Origin: JBGTFE01 sp036403235
GTDB taxonomy: Bacteria; Acidobacteriota; Blastocatellia; Pyrinomonadales; Pyrinomonadaceae
Assembly (NCBI GenBank): GCA_036403235.1
Contig: DASWRI010000026.1
Location: 1 to 64,000, forward strand
Direction: 5' to 3'
Length of the DNA stretch: 64,000 nt
Shown: one piece after another, positions 28,126 to 36,531 of the stretch
How the letters are laid out: each line of letters opens with the position of its first letter
How positions within the stretch are numbered: position 1 is the first letter of the stretch
The notes under the pieces: model-generated
What the model was told of the DNA's origin: nothing
What the model saw: only the letters and a program-made list of their open reading frames with translations
Database searches by the model: none
Program-made: the position numbers and the translations under genes

Positions 28126-28890
28126 CTAATTCTTGTTTTTCTCTTTTTCTTCCGCAAAACGGCGGCGGTCGCGCGCAATCCATCCGGCAAGTTCGGCTTC
28201 GGCTTTTTCGAGCTCGTCCGAATTGATAAGCCCGCGTTTTAAGGCTTCGCCGAAGGCTCTCGTTCGCGGGTTAAAGGCGAGTTTATCGTAAGCTTCGCCG
28301 GTCGTTCCCGAAGAGCTTTCCGGAAAAAGTTTTTCGTAGAGCGTGGCGAGACGGCTTTCGACGCCGCGCAGGCTCAGGCTGCATTTGCGCGCGATTGCCC
28401 AGTTTGAAAGTCCGAGCGCGAGACAGCGCAGTGCTTCGGCTTCAAACTCGGTCAACAGCGGGCGTTTGAACGAATCCTTAAACGCCGGGTCAATCATATC
28501 CGCGCCGTCTTCGAGAACGGCGGCGACAAAACGCAGAAAGCGCGATTCGGGATTGTTTTTGTGAATAAAACCGTAGGTCGGCTGCGGCTCGATTGAACGG
28601 ACGATTTTGCGGATTTCGTTAATATAAATTTCGTGCGGAAACTGCGTCCAGAAAATAATTCGCGCCTGCGGAAATTCGCGCCAGATGGCTCGCGCCGCTT
28701 TGACGCCGGACGTGTGCGGCATCTGGATATCGAAAATACAGAGCGTCGGGCGATGTTCGAGCGCGAGTCGAATCGCCGCTTCGCCGTCGTCGGCGACGAT
28801 GACCGGACTTGCCGCCGAAAATTCGCGCGTCAGCAGCTCTGTTAAATAATGACGCTGAGCGTTATTGTCTTCGGCGATTAATATTGACAT
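28126..28890 (-). CDS. Response regulator with receiver and LuxR-type DNA-binding domain
   Basis: The ATG at 28890 was chosen over a TTG at 28899 because it begins directly with the receiver (MSILIAEDNNAQ). The receiver has the acidic pair ED, the phospho-Asp in CIFDIQMP, the Thr in FWTQFP and the Lys in FIHKNN, so it should be active. The C-terminal helix-turn-helix (~150-215) is LuxR-like: LTEFEAEALRCLALGLSNWAIARKCSLSLRGVESRL. It is somewhat divergent, and a further ~45 helical residues follow. It is the first gene of the leftward operon that includes its probable partner, the propeller kinase. Only 61 bases separate it from the hybrid kinase gene upstream, so transcription may begin even earlier. 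Confidence 0.88.
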   Translation of the reverse strand: MSILIAEDNNAQRHYLTELLTREFSAASPVIVADDGEAAIRLALEHRPTLCIFDIQMPHTSGVKAARAIWREFPQARIIFWTQFPHEIYINEIRKIVRSIEPQPTYGFIHKNNPESRFLRFVAAVLEDGADMIDPAFKDSFKRPLLTEFEAEALRCLALGLSNWAIARKCSLSLRGVESRLATLYEKLFPESSSGTTGEAYDKLAFNPRTRAFGEALKRGLINSDELEKAEAELAGWIARDRRRFAEEKEKNKN

Positions 28891-28951
28891 AAACAGCAAA
28901 AAACGATTGGCGTTTTTATCTTATCCTTAAAAAGCATTTTCGGACGGACTT

Positions 28952-31900
28952 TCAAACAAAATTCGCCAGCGCCGCAATCAGTTCCGACGGCTCAAACGGT
29001 TTCGGCACATACATTTGAAAGCCGCTCGACAAAACCTGCGTGCGCTCTCTGATGCCGACGTAAGCCGTCAGCGCGATGGCCGGAATCGCACCGCCGCGCT
29101 CGATTGGCAGGGCGCGTAATTTTTTTATAAACGAGTAGCCGTCCTCTTCCGGCATCGCTATGTCGGAGATAATCACGTCGGGCGGCCATTGCTTGATAAT
29201 TTCGAGCGCAGCGGCGGCCGAAAGTTCGGCCTTTACCTCGGCGCCGCTTTGCCGGAGGGCGACGCTGAGCATTTCAAGCGTATCCGTTTCGTCGTCGACC
29301 AAAAGCACGCGCAGACCTTTTATCTTGCCGTCGGAAACGATTGGCGCGGCATTTTCGCCGTTTGAAACGGTCGTCGTTTTTCCGTTATCCGGCTTTGTCG
29401 CCTCGCCCGCAACGGATTCCGACAAAGGCAGGCAAACGGTGAACGTCGAGCCTTTGTCTTCGCCCTCGCTGCTGACCTCGACGCTGCCACCGTGAAGCTC
29501 GACGATATGCCGAACGATTGCCAGACCGAGTCCCAAACCGCCGTGTTTTCTGGTGCTTGAGCCGTCGGCCTGACGAAAACGCTCAAAGACAAACGGCAGA
29601 AATTCGGGATTGATTCCCTTTCCCGTATCGGAAACGATGATTTTCGTCTGCGTCCCGTCGCTCGCCAGTTCAATCACGACGCTTCCCTGTTCGGGCGTAA
29701 ATTTTATCGCGTTTGAAAGCAGATTCCAGATGACCTGCTGCAAACGGTTCGGGTCGGCGAGAGCTTTTCGCGGCTCGAAATCGAGATGCATATGCAGGCG
29801 TATGTTTTTGGCTTCGATGGCCGGGCGGAGCGACTCGACCGCCGTCTGAATAACCGGCGCGAGCAAAACCGGCTGTGGTTCGAGCCTTATTTTGCCCGTG
29901 ATAATCCGCGAAACGTCGAGAATATCTTCGATGAGCTGCGCCTGCGATTTGGCGTTGCGATAAATCGTTTCAATCGCGCCCGGCATATCCTGCGGCCGAA
30001 TTTTGTTGGCCATCATCATCTGCGACCAGCCTAAGATAGCGTTGAGCGGCGTCCGAATCTCGTGCGAAACGGTCGCCAGAAACTCGTCTTTGAGACGGCT
30101 CGCTTCTTCGGCCTGTTGGCGCGCAATCTGCTCGCGCCGCAGAAGCTCTTCGCGCTCCTGTTCGGCGCGCTTGCGCTCGTTGATATTCTGCGTAATGCCG
30201 ACAAAGCGCGGCTGCCGGTCGCCGGTCAGGTCTTCGACGACCAGACCCTGACCGCGCAGCCAGATAAGCTCGCCCGTCTCCGGGTTGACCAGCCGAAACT
30301 CCGATTCGTAGGGTTCGCGATTTTCTATCGCCCGCCGAATATTTTGCGCCAGCATTTCGCGGTCTTCCGCGTAAACAAAATCGTTAATTGTTCCTTTATA
30401 ATCGCTCGGCAGAGAAAAACCGATAACCAGCTCGATATTTTTCGACCATACGACCTGCCCGGTCGCCGGATTCATCTCCCAGGAATAAATCTTCGCCGCG
30501 TCCATCGCCATCTGCAGACGCTCGCGATTTTGTCTGAGACTCTCTTCGACGACTTTACGTTTGTGAATGTCTTCGGTCGTTCCGTACCAGCGAATTATTT
30601 CATCGTTTCCGTTCCGGCGCGGAAGCGCGAGCGAGCGCATCCAGCGAAACGAGCCGTCGGCGAGCCGTATCCGATGCTCGATGTCGTAAGGCTCGCCCGT
30701 TTTTATCGAATGCGTCCAGGCGATGAGCATTTTTTCTCGGTCGTCCGGGTGCGGAACTTGCGCCCAGCCCGCGCCGAGCGCTTCTTCGCGTTTGAGGCCG
30801 GTCATTTCGAGCCACCTGTCGCTGAAGCTTTCGATGCTGCCTTCGGCGTTCGCCGTCCAGGGAATTTGCGGGTTCAGCTCGACCGTGTAGCGCAGATTTT
30901 CTTCCGATTCGCGGAGACGGTTTTCGGCCAGTTTGCGCTCGGTGATGTTATTAAAAAAGATGGCGACTTTTCGGCTCGGCTCGTCGCCGATGCGAAAAGC
31001 GTAAACCTCGAACCAGCGATTATTCATCGCGTTGGAAGTATCGACAAAATGAACCGGCTCGCCGGTGAGCGCGATTTGGCCGTACATTTTCACCCATTTG
31101 TCTTCGAGATTCGGGACGAGCTGGCGCGCCGTTTTTTCGGCTAAAGCTTGATTTTTCGGGATTCCGGTCATTTTTTCAAAAACCGGATTGACTTCCAGAA
31201 AGCGATAGTCGGACGGGTTTTGCGCGTCGTCGAAAATCACTTCGCAGACGCAAAATCCCTGGTCAATCGAATTGAACAAAAGGCGATAGCGTTCTTCCGA
31301 TTCGCGCAGTTTTTCCACGGCTTTTTTGCGCTGGGTGATGTCCTGAATGACGGTCAGCGCAAACGATTCGCCGCCGATTTCGATGTGCTCGGCTGAAAGC
31401 AAGCCGACGATGATGCCCTTTTGCGTGTGAAAAAGATATTCGGCGTTGCGAATCTGTCCGACCTGACGGACAATTTCCATCTCTTCCTCGCGCTCGTTCG
31501 ATTTCGCCCACAAACCGAGCTCGAGAGTCGTTTTTCCAATCGCCTCCTCGCGCGAAAATCCGGTTACTTCGACAAAAGTTTCGTTGACTTCGAGCAGTTT
31601 TCCGGTGGCGAGCGACGAAATCGTCAGAACGAGCGGGCTCGCATTAAACGCCTTGGAAAAGCGCGCTTCGGATTCGCGCAGAAGCGCATCCGCCTTTTTG
31701 CTTTCGGTAACGTCCTGAATGAGCGCGCAGAAACCTTTGACTCGACCCGCGGCATCGATGTCGGGAATATAATTGACGTGAATTATCTTTTCGCCGCCCG
31801 GATAAGGCATCGTCTGCTCAAAATCGAAATGCTCGCCGGACAAAGCTTTTTCCATTTTCGGCAGCACCGCCGCATAAGCATCTTCGCCGATAATCTCCCT

Positions 31901-32467
31901 GACGTGCCGCCCGATAATTTCTTCCTGAGACAACTCGAACCAATCGGTATAGCGACGATTGACAAAGCGATAACGATACTCGGCGTCAACATAGGAAATC
32001 AGCGCGGGAATGGTGTTTGTAATAAGCTGCAGTTGTTTTTCGCTTTCCAGAATTGCCGCTTCGGCTTGTCTGAGGTCGGAGATGTCGCGCGCGATTTTTG
32101 ACGCGCCGATAATTTTTCCGTCAGTGTTTATTATCGGCGAAACGGTGAGCGAGATATCGACCAGCGAGCCGTCTTTTCTGACGCGCAGAGTTTCGTAATG
32201 CTCGACGCGCTCGCCCGCTCTGATGCGGCGAAGAATTTCCGGCTCTTCGTTTTCCTGGCCGGTCGGAATCAAAATCGAGACGGACTTTCCGATTACTTCT
32301 TCGGCGCGGTAGCCGAAAATGCGCTCCGCGCCATTGTTCCAGCTTGTAATAACGCCTTCGAGCGTTTTACTGATAATGGCGTCGTCGGCCGAATCAATCA
32401 GCGCCGCCAGCCAGAAACGCGCGGTTTCATCGGACGAAACTGCCGTTTGAATCTTTTCCTGTGTCAT
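28952..32467 (-). CDS. Soluble hybrid histidine kinase with six PAS domains and C-terminal receiver
   Basis: The 1171-residue protein has no membrane segment. Six successive PAS units are visible, at roughly 15-130, 140-260, 262-380, 385-510, 515-640 and 645-775, most ending in a PAC-like signature (GASKIARDISDL, GFCALIQDVTES, IFFNNITERK, WYGTTEDIHKRK, FVGITQNINERK). HisKA (~805-875) has SHEIRTPLNAILGW. The ATPase (~915-1035) has NLLSNAIKFTP, VSDTGKGI and GGLGLGLAIV. The receiver (~1055-1171) has LLVDDETD, the phospho-Asp in IISDIAMPEEDG and the Lys in VPKPFEP. It may integrate redox, light or small-ligand signals; no cofactor residues were identified. Its output partner is not obvious. It is followed on the same strand by the LuxR-type regulator. 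Confidence 0.92.
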   Translation of the reverse strand: MTQEKIQTAVSSDETARFWLAALIDSADDAIISKTLEGVITSWNNGAERIFGYRAEEVIGKSVSILIPTGQENEEPEILRRIRAGERVEHYETLRVRKDGSLVDISLTVSPIINTDGKIIGASKIARDISDLRQAEAAILESEKQLQLITNTIPALISYVDAEYRYRFVNRRYTDWFELSQEEIIGRHVREIIGEDAYAAVLPKMEKALSGEHFDFEQTMPYPGGEKIIHVNYIPDIDAAGRVKGFCALIQDVTESKKADALLRESEARFSKAFNASPLVLTISSLATGKLLEVNETFVEVTGFSREEAIGKTTLELGLWAKSNEREEEMEIVRQVGQIRNAEYLFHTQKGIIVGLLSAEHIEIGGESFALTVIQDITQRKKAVEKLRESEERYRLLFNSIDQGFCVCEVIFDDAQNPSDYRFLEVNPVFEKMTGIPKNQALAEKTARQLVPNLEDKWVKMYGQIALTGEPVHFVDTSNAMNNRWFEVYAFRIGDEPSRKVAIFFNNITERKLAENRLRESEENLRYTVELNPQIPWTANAEGSIESFSDRWLEMTGLKREEALGAGWAQVPHPDDREKMLIAWTHSIKTGEPYDIEHRIRLADGSFRWMRSLALPRRNGNDEIIRWYGTTEDIHKRKVVEESLRQNRERLQMAMDAAKIYSWEMNPATGQVVWSKNIELVIGFSLPSDYKGTINDFVYAEDREMLAQNIRRAIENREPYESEFRLVNPETGELIWLRGQGLVVEDLTGDRQPRFVGITQNINERKRAEQEREELLRREQIARQQAEEASRLKDEFLATVSHEIRTPLNAILGWSQMMMANKIRPQDMPGAIETIYRNAKSQAQLIEDILDVSRIITGKIRLEPQPVLLAPVIQTAVESLRPAIEAKNIRLHMHLDFEPRKALADPNRLQQVIWNLLSNAIKFTPEQGSVVIELASDGTQTKIIVSDTGKGINPEFLPFVFERFRQADGSSTRKHGGLGLGLAIVRHIVELHGGSVEVSSEGEDKGSTFTVCLPLSESVAGEATKPDNGKTTTVSNGENAAPIVSDGKIKGLRVLLVDDETDTLEMLSVALRQSGAEVKAELSAAAALEIIKQWPPDVIISDIAMPEEDGYSFIKKLRALPIERGGAIPAIALTAYVGIRERTQVLSSGFQMYVPKPFEPSELIAALANFV

Positions 32468-32650
32468 AAAAGACTAATTTAGAGATAAATTTTCACGAAC
32501 CGAAAATAGTATAGCAGTTAAAGATTTTTGGACAAATATGATTTAAATGCGAGAAAGATGAAAATAAATTCTGGCCGCGAATCGCAAAAATCGCACAAAT
32601 ATTAATTGATTTTTTATTCGTCTTATCCGTGACTAAAATCTTCCGTGCGG
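32468..32650. other. Intergenic region with possible dispersed repeat
   Basis: This 183-bp gap between two leftward kinase genes contains GCGAATCGCAAAAATCGCAC (32577-32596) and a following TCTTATCCGTGACTAAAATC. The phrases look like degenerate short tandem units (GCGAATC, GCAAAAATC, GCACAAAT) rather than a gene or promoter. It should also hold the promoter for the hybrid kinase. Family membership of this repeat is uncertain. Confidence 0.35.
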
Positions 32651-34099
32651 TTATTTTTTCAGCAGAATCGTGACGGCAAAGCCCTTCGGCGAGAGATTTT
32701 CGGCGTAAACTTTGCCGCCGCAGGCTTCGACGCAGGTTTTGACGATGGCCAGGCCGAGACCGGTTCCGCCGGTCTGCCGCGAGCGGTCGGATTCTATCCG
32801 GTAAAACGGGTCGAAAAGTTTTTCGATGGCCGCATCGGGAACGCCCGCGCCGCTGTCGGCGACCGTTATTTTCACTTGATTACTAACCGTGTTTTCCGCC
32901 GAAATCGTAATCATTCCGGCGTGTCCGGCATAGCGGGCGGCGTTGCGAACGACGTTGGCGAGCGCGCGTGAGAGCAGTTCAAATTGCGCGAGAACGAATA
33001 TATTTTCGTCGATTTCGATTTTAACGTCCGCTTTTTCCGCTACCGTTTCGCGCCCGACTACGCGCTCGGCGAGCCGTCGCAGATTAATTTTTTCGAGCGC
33101 GACTTCGGTCGCCTTAATTCCCGCTTTTGAATAGCTTAGGAGCTCGCCGACGAGCTTCGACATCAACTGCACTTCTTCTTTTACGTCTTCGACGTAAGCG
33201 AGATTCGTGTCATCGACGCGTTCTTCGAGAATGCCGAGCGCAAACTGCATTCGCGCGAGCGGCGAGTTTAATTCGTGCGAAATATCGCCGAGGAAACGCT
33301 TTTGTCCGGTGACGAAACCGGAAAGACGTTTCGCCAGATGATTGACGGCTTCGCCGAGACGGCCGAGCTCGTCCGTGCGTTTTTCGCTGACGCGCACCTC
33401 AAACTCCTCTTCGGCGATTTGTTCGGTCGCCTTCGTCATCTGACCGATGGTTCTGGTGATGTTGCGCACGAACGGAAACCAGAAAACGGTCGAAAAAACC
33501 ATAATCACGCCGGCCAGAATGATAAACGGCATCGGGTCGAAAAAAAGCCCGCCGCCGGTATAGGAATCTGACGCGGCGAGAACGCGCGCGCGAATCGCCT
33601 GCGCGCTGTTCGGCTCGACCGTCATGATTCTTCCGACAAACCAGTAAAGCGAAGGATTCGCGGTTTTCAGATAAACCGAAAGCGGCGGGCCGTTCGGCGG
33701 CAGCTTCGGCGGCGCGTCCGCCGGCGGAGGCGGCGGATTTTGCAAATCAATTGAAAGCTGCGGTTCAGGTCGCGCAATTTCGCTGTAAACTTCCGCCGGA
33801 AGAGCGGTTTCGCGGCCGCCGAGCTGCTGTCCTTTGTTGTCGAACAAAAAGAATTCGACATTGTACTGGTCGGAATATTTTTTTAAAATCACGTCGCGTT
33901 CCGCGCGCGTTTTCCCGCTCGTTTCGCTCTCAAGCTGGCGCGTGACGGCTTCGATGCGATTTGACGAACGAAAAAACGAAGACGAACGCGAATCGAAACG
34001 GAAATTAAAAATAAGCAGCAGAATCGCGCCGAGAACGAGCACGTTCAGAAAAAACCAGAGCATTATCTTGCTGAAAAGCGAAAAGCGAACGCCGAGCAT
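32651..34099 (-). CDS. CpxA-like membrane sensor histidine kinase
   Basis: The 482-residue protein has a first membrane helix (~9-31), a periplasmic loop of about 150 residues with a proline-rich stretch (NPPPPPADAPPKLPPNGPP), a second helix (~190-208), a HAMP domain (~208-262), HisKA with FLGDISHELNSPLARMQFAL (His at ~275) and an ATPase domain with NVVRNAARYA, ADSGAG and GGTGLGLAIV. The ELNSPL variant of the H-box and the arrangement are typical of CpxA. It is two bases downstream of the CpxR-like gene and clearly co-transcribed with it. A Spy/CpxP-like gene lies divergently beyond, which supports an envelope-stress role. Start at the ATG at 34099. Confidence 0.9.
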   Translation of the reverse strand: MLGVRFSLFSKIMLWFFLNVLVLGAILLLIFNFRFDSRSSSFFRSSNRIEAVTRQLESETSGKTRAERDVILKKYSDQYNVEFFLFDNKGQQLGGRETALPAEVYSEIARPEPQLSIDLQNPPPPPADAPPKLPPNGPPLSVYLKTANPSLYWFVGRIMTVEPNSAQAIRARVLAASDSYTGGGLFFDPMPFIILAGVIMVFSTVFWFPFVRNITRTIGQMTKATEQIAEEEFEVRVSEKRTDELGRLGEAVNHLAKRLSGFVTGQKRFLGDISHELNSPLARMQFALGILEERVDDTNLAYVEDVKEEVQLMSKLVGELLSYSKAGIKATEVALEKINLRRLAERVVGRETVAEKADVKIEIDENIFVLAQFELLSRALANVVRNAARYAGHAGMITISAENTVSNQVKITVADSGAGVPDAAIEKLFDPFYRIESDRSRQTGGTGLGLAIVKTCVEACGGKVYAENLSPKGFAVTILLKK

Positions 34100-34101
34100 T
34101 T

Positions 34102-34830
34102 TTAATCTTCGACCTCCGGCGTGAGCATATAGCCGACCGAGCGAATCGTTTTGATATAACGCGGATTTTTCGGGTCGTCGCCGAGCTTGCGGCGCAAAAT
34201 AGAGATGTGAACATCGACCGAGCGGTCAAAAACGTCGTATTCGCGACCGGCGATTTCGTCCAAAAGCTTATCGCGGTCGAGCACGCGCCCGGCTGAGCGC
34301 GCCAGGCAAAGCAGCAAGTCGAACTCGAGCGCGGTCAGGTTAATCAATTCTCCGTTTTGCGTGACTTCGCGCGTCGCCGAGTTGATGGAAATATCGTTGA
34401 CGATTATCTCGTCCGCCACGTCTTTCGTCTGCATCTCGGTAATCTGCGAGCGGCGCGTGACGGCGCGCAGACGCGCCAGAAGCTCGCGCGTCGAAAAAGT
34501 TTTCGGCAGATAATCGTCCGCGCCGACTTCGAGCCCGACGATTCGGTCGGATTCGTCGCCGAGCGCCGTCAGCATCAAAACCGGAATGTTTGAAAAAGTC
34601 CGAAGCTGCCGGAGAACCGAAATTCCGTCGATTCCGGGCAGCATCAAATCGAGAATGACGGCGCGAAAATCCGTCTGCCTGATTCGTTCAAGCCCTTCCG
34701 TTCCGGTATGAACCGCTTCGATGTTAAAGCCGAACGGCGCGAGGTAATCTTTGACCAGACGGCAAAGCTTGACGTCGTCGTCAATCATCAGAATCGGCTG
34801 GCTCGTTTCGGTTTCAAATGAATTTCTCAT
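34102..34830 (-). CDS. CpxR-like response regulator (OmpR/PhoB family)
   Basis: The 242-residue regulator has a receiver with MIDDD, the phospho-Asp in VILDLMLPGIDG, the Thr in LMLTALGDESD and the Lys in YLPKTFS, followed by a winged-helix domain (~145-235) ending YDVFDRSVDVHISILRRKLGDDPKNPRYIKTIRSVGYML, a typical DNA-contact region. It should bind direct repeats. GTAAA-like repeats are present just upstream of its own gene (34879-34894, shared with the divergent Spy-like gene), so autoregulation is plausible. Two bases separate it from its kinase gene. Confidence 0.92.
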   Translation of the reverse strand: MRNSFETETSQPILMIDDDVKLCRLVKDYLAPFGFNIEAVHTGTEGLERIRQTDFRAVILDLMLPGIDGISVLRQLRTFSNIPVLMLTALGDESDRIVGLEVGADDYLPKTFSTRELLARLRAVTRRSQITEMQTKDVADEIIVNDISINSATREVTQNGELINLTALEFDLLLCLARSAGRVLDRDKLLDEIAGREYDVFDRSVDVHISILRRKLGDDPKNPRYIKTIRSVGYMLTPEVED

Positions 34831-34878
34831 ACAATTTCGAATTTTAGTTTAACCGAAAAAAGCGCGTCCGCAAGCGGC

Positions 34879-34926
34879 TTTACAAACTCTTAACAATTTT
34901 CCCTTTATTCCACATAAAATCTTTAC
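34879..34926. promoter_or_regulatory. CpxR-type boxes in the divergent cpxR-like/spy-like promoter region
   Basis: TTTAC at 34879-34883 and TTAAC at 34890-34894 are 11 bp apart; a further TTTAC lies at 34922-34926, about three helical turns on. On the minus strand the pair reads GTTAA-N6-GTAAA, close to the CpxR consensus. A -10-like TAAAAT (34915-34920) would place the pair near -48 to -33 for the rightward gene. Protein binding is inferred. Confidence 0.5.
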
Positions 34927-34999
34927 AATCGCGGCTTAAACTCAAAATTACAAAAAAAGCGCGCCGCGCCGAAATTTAATAATCGAAGGAAAAATTTTT

Positions 35000-35494
35000 A
35001 TGAAAAACCATGTCAAACTTCTTATTCCGGTAATTGTAGCCATCTTGATTGGCTCGCTCACCTTTGCCTTTGCGCAAAAACGTGACGAAGCCAACAAACC
35101 GTTTCCGAAAGGCGAAAGAAACATGCCGCCGCCGCCGACTGGGCCGAATCCGCGAATGCTCGAAGAACTAAACCTGACCGACCAGCAGAAAGAACAGGTT
35201 CGGGCGTTGGCGGATAAGGCGCGCACCGATTCCGAGCAGTATTTCGAAGAATTAAAAACAACCGACGCGCAGCTCAGAAATCTGGTCGAGAGCGGAAATT
35301 TCTCGGAAGAAAAAGCGCGCCAGATTTTGAGCACCAAAGCACAGGTCTCGACCGAGATGGAAATTATACGCCTGCGCACCGACGCGGCGATTTTCAATCT
35401 CCTGACCGACGAACAAAAGACGCAGTTTGCTGAATTGAAGCAGAAACGTACGCAAGTCCCTCCGGGCGGCGACTTTCGACCGAATAAACAGTAA
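35000..35494 (+). CDS. Spy/CpxP-like periplasmic protein (LTXXQ motif)
   Basis: The 164-residue protein has a signal peptide (VKLLIPVIVAILIGSLTFAFAQ), a short Pro-rich stretch and a helical core. The two diagnostic LTXXQ motifs are present as LNLTDQQKEQ (~57-66) and LLTDEQKTQ (~135-143), the hallmark of the CpxP/Spy/heavy-metal-resistance family. Such proteins act as periplasmic chaperones or modulators of the CpxA-type sensor. It lies divergent from the CpxR-like gene with shared regulator boxes in between, which matches the enterobacterial cpxP-cpxRA layout. It is preceded by AAGGAAAAA for ribosome binding and followed by a strong terminator at 35506. Confidence 0.88.
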   Translation: MKNHVKLLIPVIVAILIGSLTFAFAQKRDEANKPFPKGERNMPPPPTGPNPRMLEELNLTDQQKEQVRALADKARTDSEQYFEELKTTDAQLRNLVESGNFSEEKARQILSTKAQVSTEMEIIRLRTDAAIFNLLTDEQKTQFAELKQKRTQVPPGGDFRPNKQ

Positions 35495-35505
35495 GCGTCT
35501 TTTCG

Positions 35506-35557
35506 AAACGAGTGAAACGGTTATGGGTTGCCGTTTCACTCGTTTTCTAAATTTGAT
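35506..35557 (+). terminator. Rho-independent terminator of the Spy-like gene
   Basis: A perfect 15-bp stem pairs AAACGAGTGAAACGG (35506-35520) with 35531-35545, with a 10-base loop, followed by a T-rich tail (TCTAAATTTGATTTTTT). Confidence 0.88.
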
Positions 35558-35645
35558 TTTTTGAAAAATAAACAGCGTTTTTGTATTTATTTAGCCGGTT
35601 CTGATGACTTATAATAAAAGCCCCCTTTTATTTTAGAGATGATTG

Positions 35646-35682
35646 GCAATCGCGGCTCGTAAAAGTGCGATTGCTTTTTTTA
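35646..35682 (+). terminator. Second intrinsic terminator or leader attenuator before the dioxygenase gene
   Basis: GCAATCGC (35646-35653) pairs with GCGATTGC (35667-35674) and is followed directly by seven Ts. A TATAAT at 35610-35615 lies upstream, so a transcript starting near 35621 would meet this hairpin before the gene at 35724. It could attenuate the dioxygenase operon, end a very short RNA, or simply back up the first terminator. The -35 element is poor. Confidence 0.6.
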
Positions 35683-35723
35683 TTTTCGGGCGAACCTGCG
35701 CTTTTGCCCAAGGGAGAAAAATA

Positions 35724-36515
35724 ATGGAAGAAAATAGATTGATTACCCGCCGCGACGTTTTGGCGAAAAGCCTGCGCGTCGGTTTCGGATTTGGTCTGGG
35801 CGCGCTCGCTTTAGGCTCGCTCGGCGATTTAAGCCCTTTGAGCAGCAAGGCGGCCAACAATTTAACGGCGGACGATTTGAGCTACGCCGCGACCGAGCCG
35901 TGCGTTTTGACCTGCGCCGCGACTTTGGGGCCTTGTTATTATAATACGGGACTTGTCCGGCGCGATATCACCGAAGCTTCGGCCGGAAAAGTCGGAATGC
36001 CGACGCGTCTCGCGTTTCGCATCGTCAACGCCGACACGTGCGAGCCGATTCCGAACGCTTCGATTGACATCTGGCACACCGACAATAACGGCATCTATTC
36101 CGCGCCAATCAGCACGTTCTGCAATGGCACCGACCCGACGGTTCAAACTCAGCGTTTCGGCCGCGGCATTCAGACGAGCGACGCCAGCGGCTGGGCCTAT
36201 TTCGATTCGTTTTATCCGGGCTGGTATTCATCGCGCGTGACGCATATTCACGCGACTATCCGAATCGGGACGACGGCCATCGTGACGACGCAGTTTTTCT
36301 TCGCCGATAAAGTCAGCGAATTTATCTACCGCAGTCATCCGAATTATTCGCACCGGCCGAATCGTGATACGACCAACACGACCGACAACGTCATTGGCGG
36401 AAATATCTCGCGCGCGCTGCCGTATCTTTTCAGCACGCGGCTCGTCAACAACAAATATTTGCAGGCGGTCAAAACCATCGGCATCCGCACGACGCCGACG
36501 GCGTGCAACGCGTAA
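35724..36515 (+). CDS. Tat-exported intradiol ring-cleavage dioxygenase-like protein
   Basis: The ATG at 35724 was chosen for its GGGAGAA ribosome site; the frame is open further upstream. A twin-arginine signal (TRRDVLAKSLRVGFGFGLGA) means export of a folded, metal-loaded protein. The body (263 residues in all) matches the catalytic domain of protocatechuate/catechol dioxygenases: LGPCYY, a DIWHTDNNGIYS segment, then FYPGWYSSRVTHIHA, which gives the expected iron ligands Tyr, Tyr, His, His, and a C-terminal QFFFAD. The family cleaves aromatic diols with O2 using Fe(III). Extracytoplasmic members are less well understood, and the substrate here is unknown. It is followed after 16 bases by the FG-GAP gene with a strong ribosome site, so the two form an operon. 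Confidence 0.88.
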   Translation: MEENRLITRRDVLAKSLRVGFGFGLGALALGSLGDLSPLSSKAANNLTADDLSYAATEPCVLTCAATLGPCYYNTGLVRRDITEASAGKVGMPTRLAFRIVNADTCEPIPNASIDIWHTDNNGIYSAPISTFCNGTDPTVQTQRFGRGIQTSDASGWAYFDSFYPGWYSSRVTHIHATIRIGTTAIVTTQFFFADKVSEFIYRSHPNYSHRPNRDTTNTTDNVIGGNISRALPYLFSTRLVNNKYLQAVKTIGIRTTPTACNA

Positions 36516-36531
36516 AGGGAGGAAACCAAAA

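Noticed and set aside
11892..28890. Known defence or secretion system
   Set aside because: No nuclease, ATPase, TIR, secretin or pore component was recognised in the operon; the content is sensor, propeller, VIT/VWA and TPR only.
30062..31144. Long plus-strand open frame opposite the hybrid kinase gene (360 codons)
   Set aside because: It is the antisense shadow of the PAS-domain coding sequence, with no recognisable domain and a basic/aromatic bias typical of reverse frames.
35643..35723. N-terminal extension of the dioxygenase from the upstream ATG at 35643
   Set aside because: It would start inside the terminator-like hairpin and place 27 residues before a good ribosome site and Tat signal.
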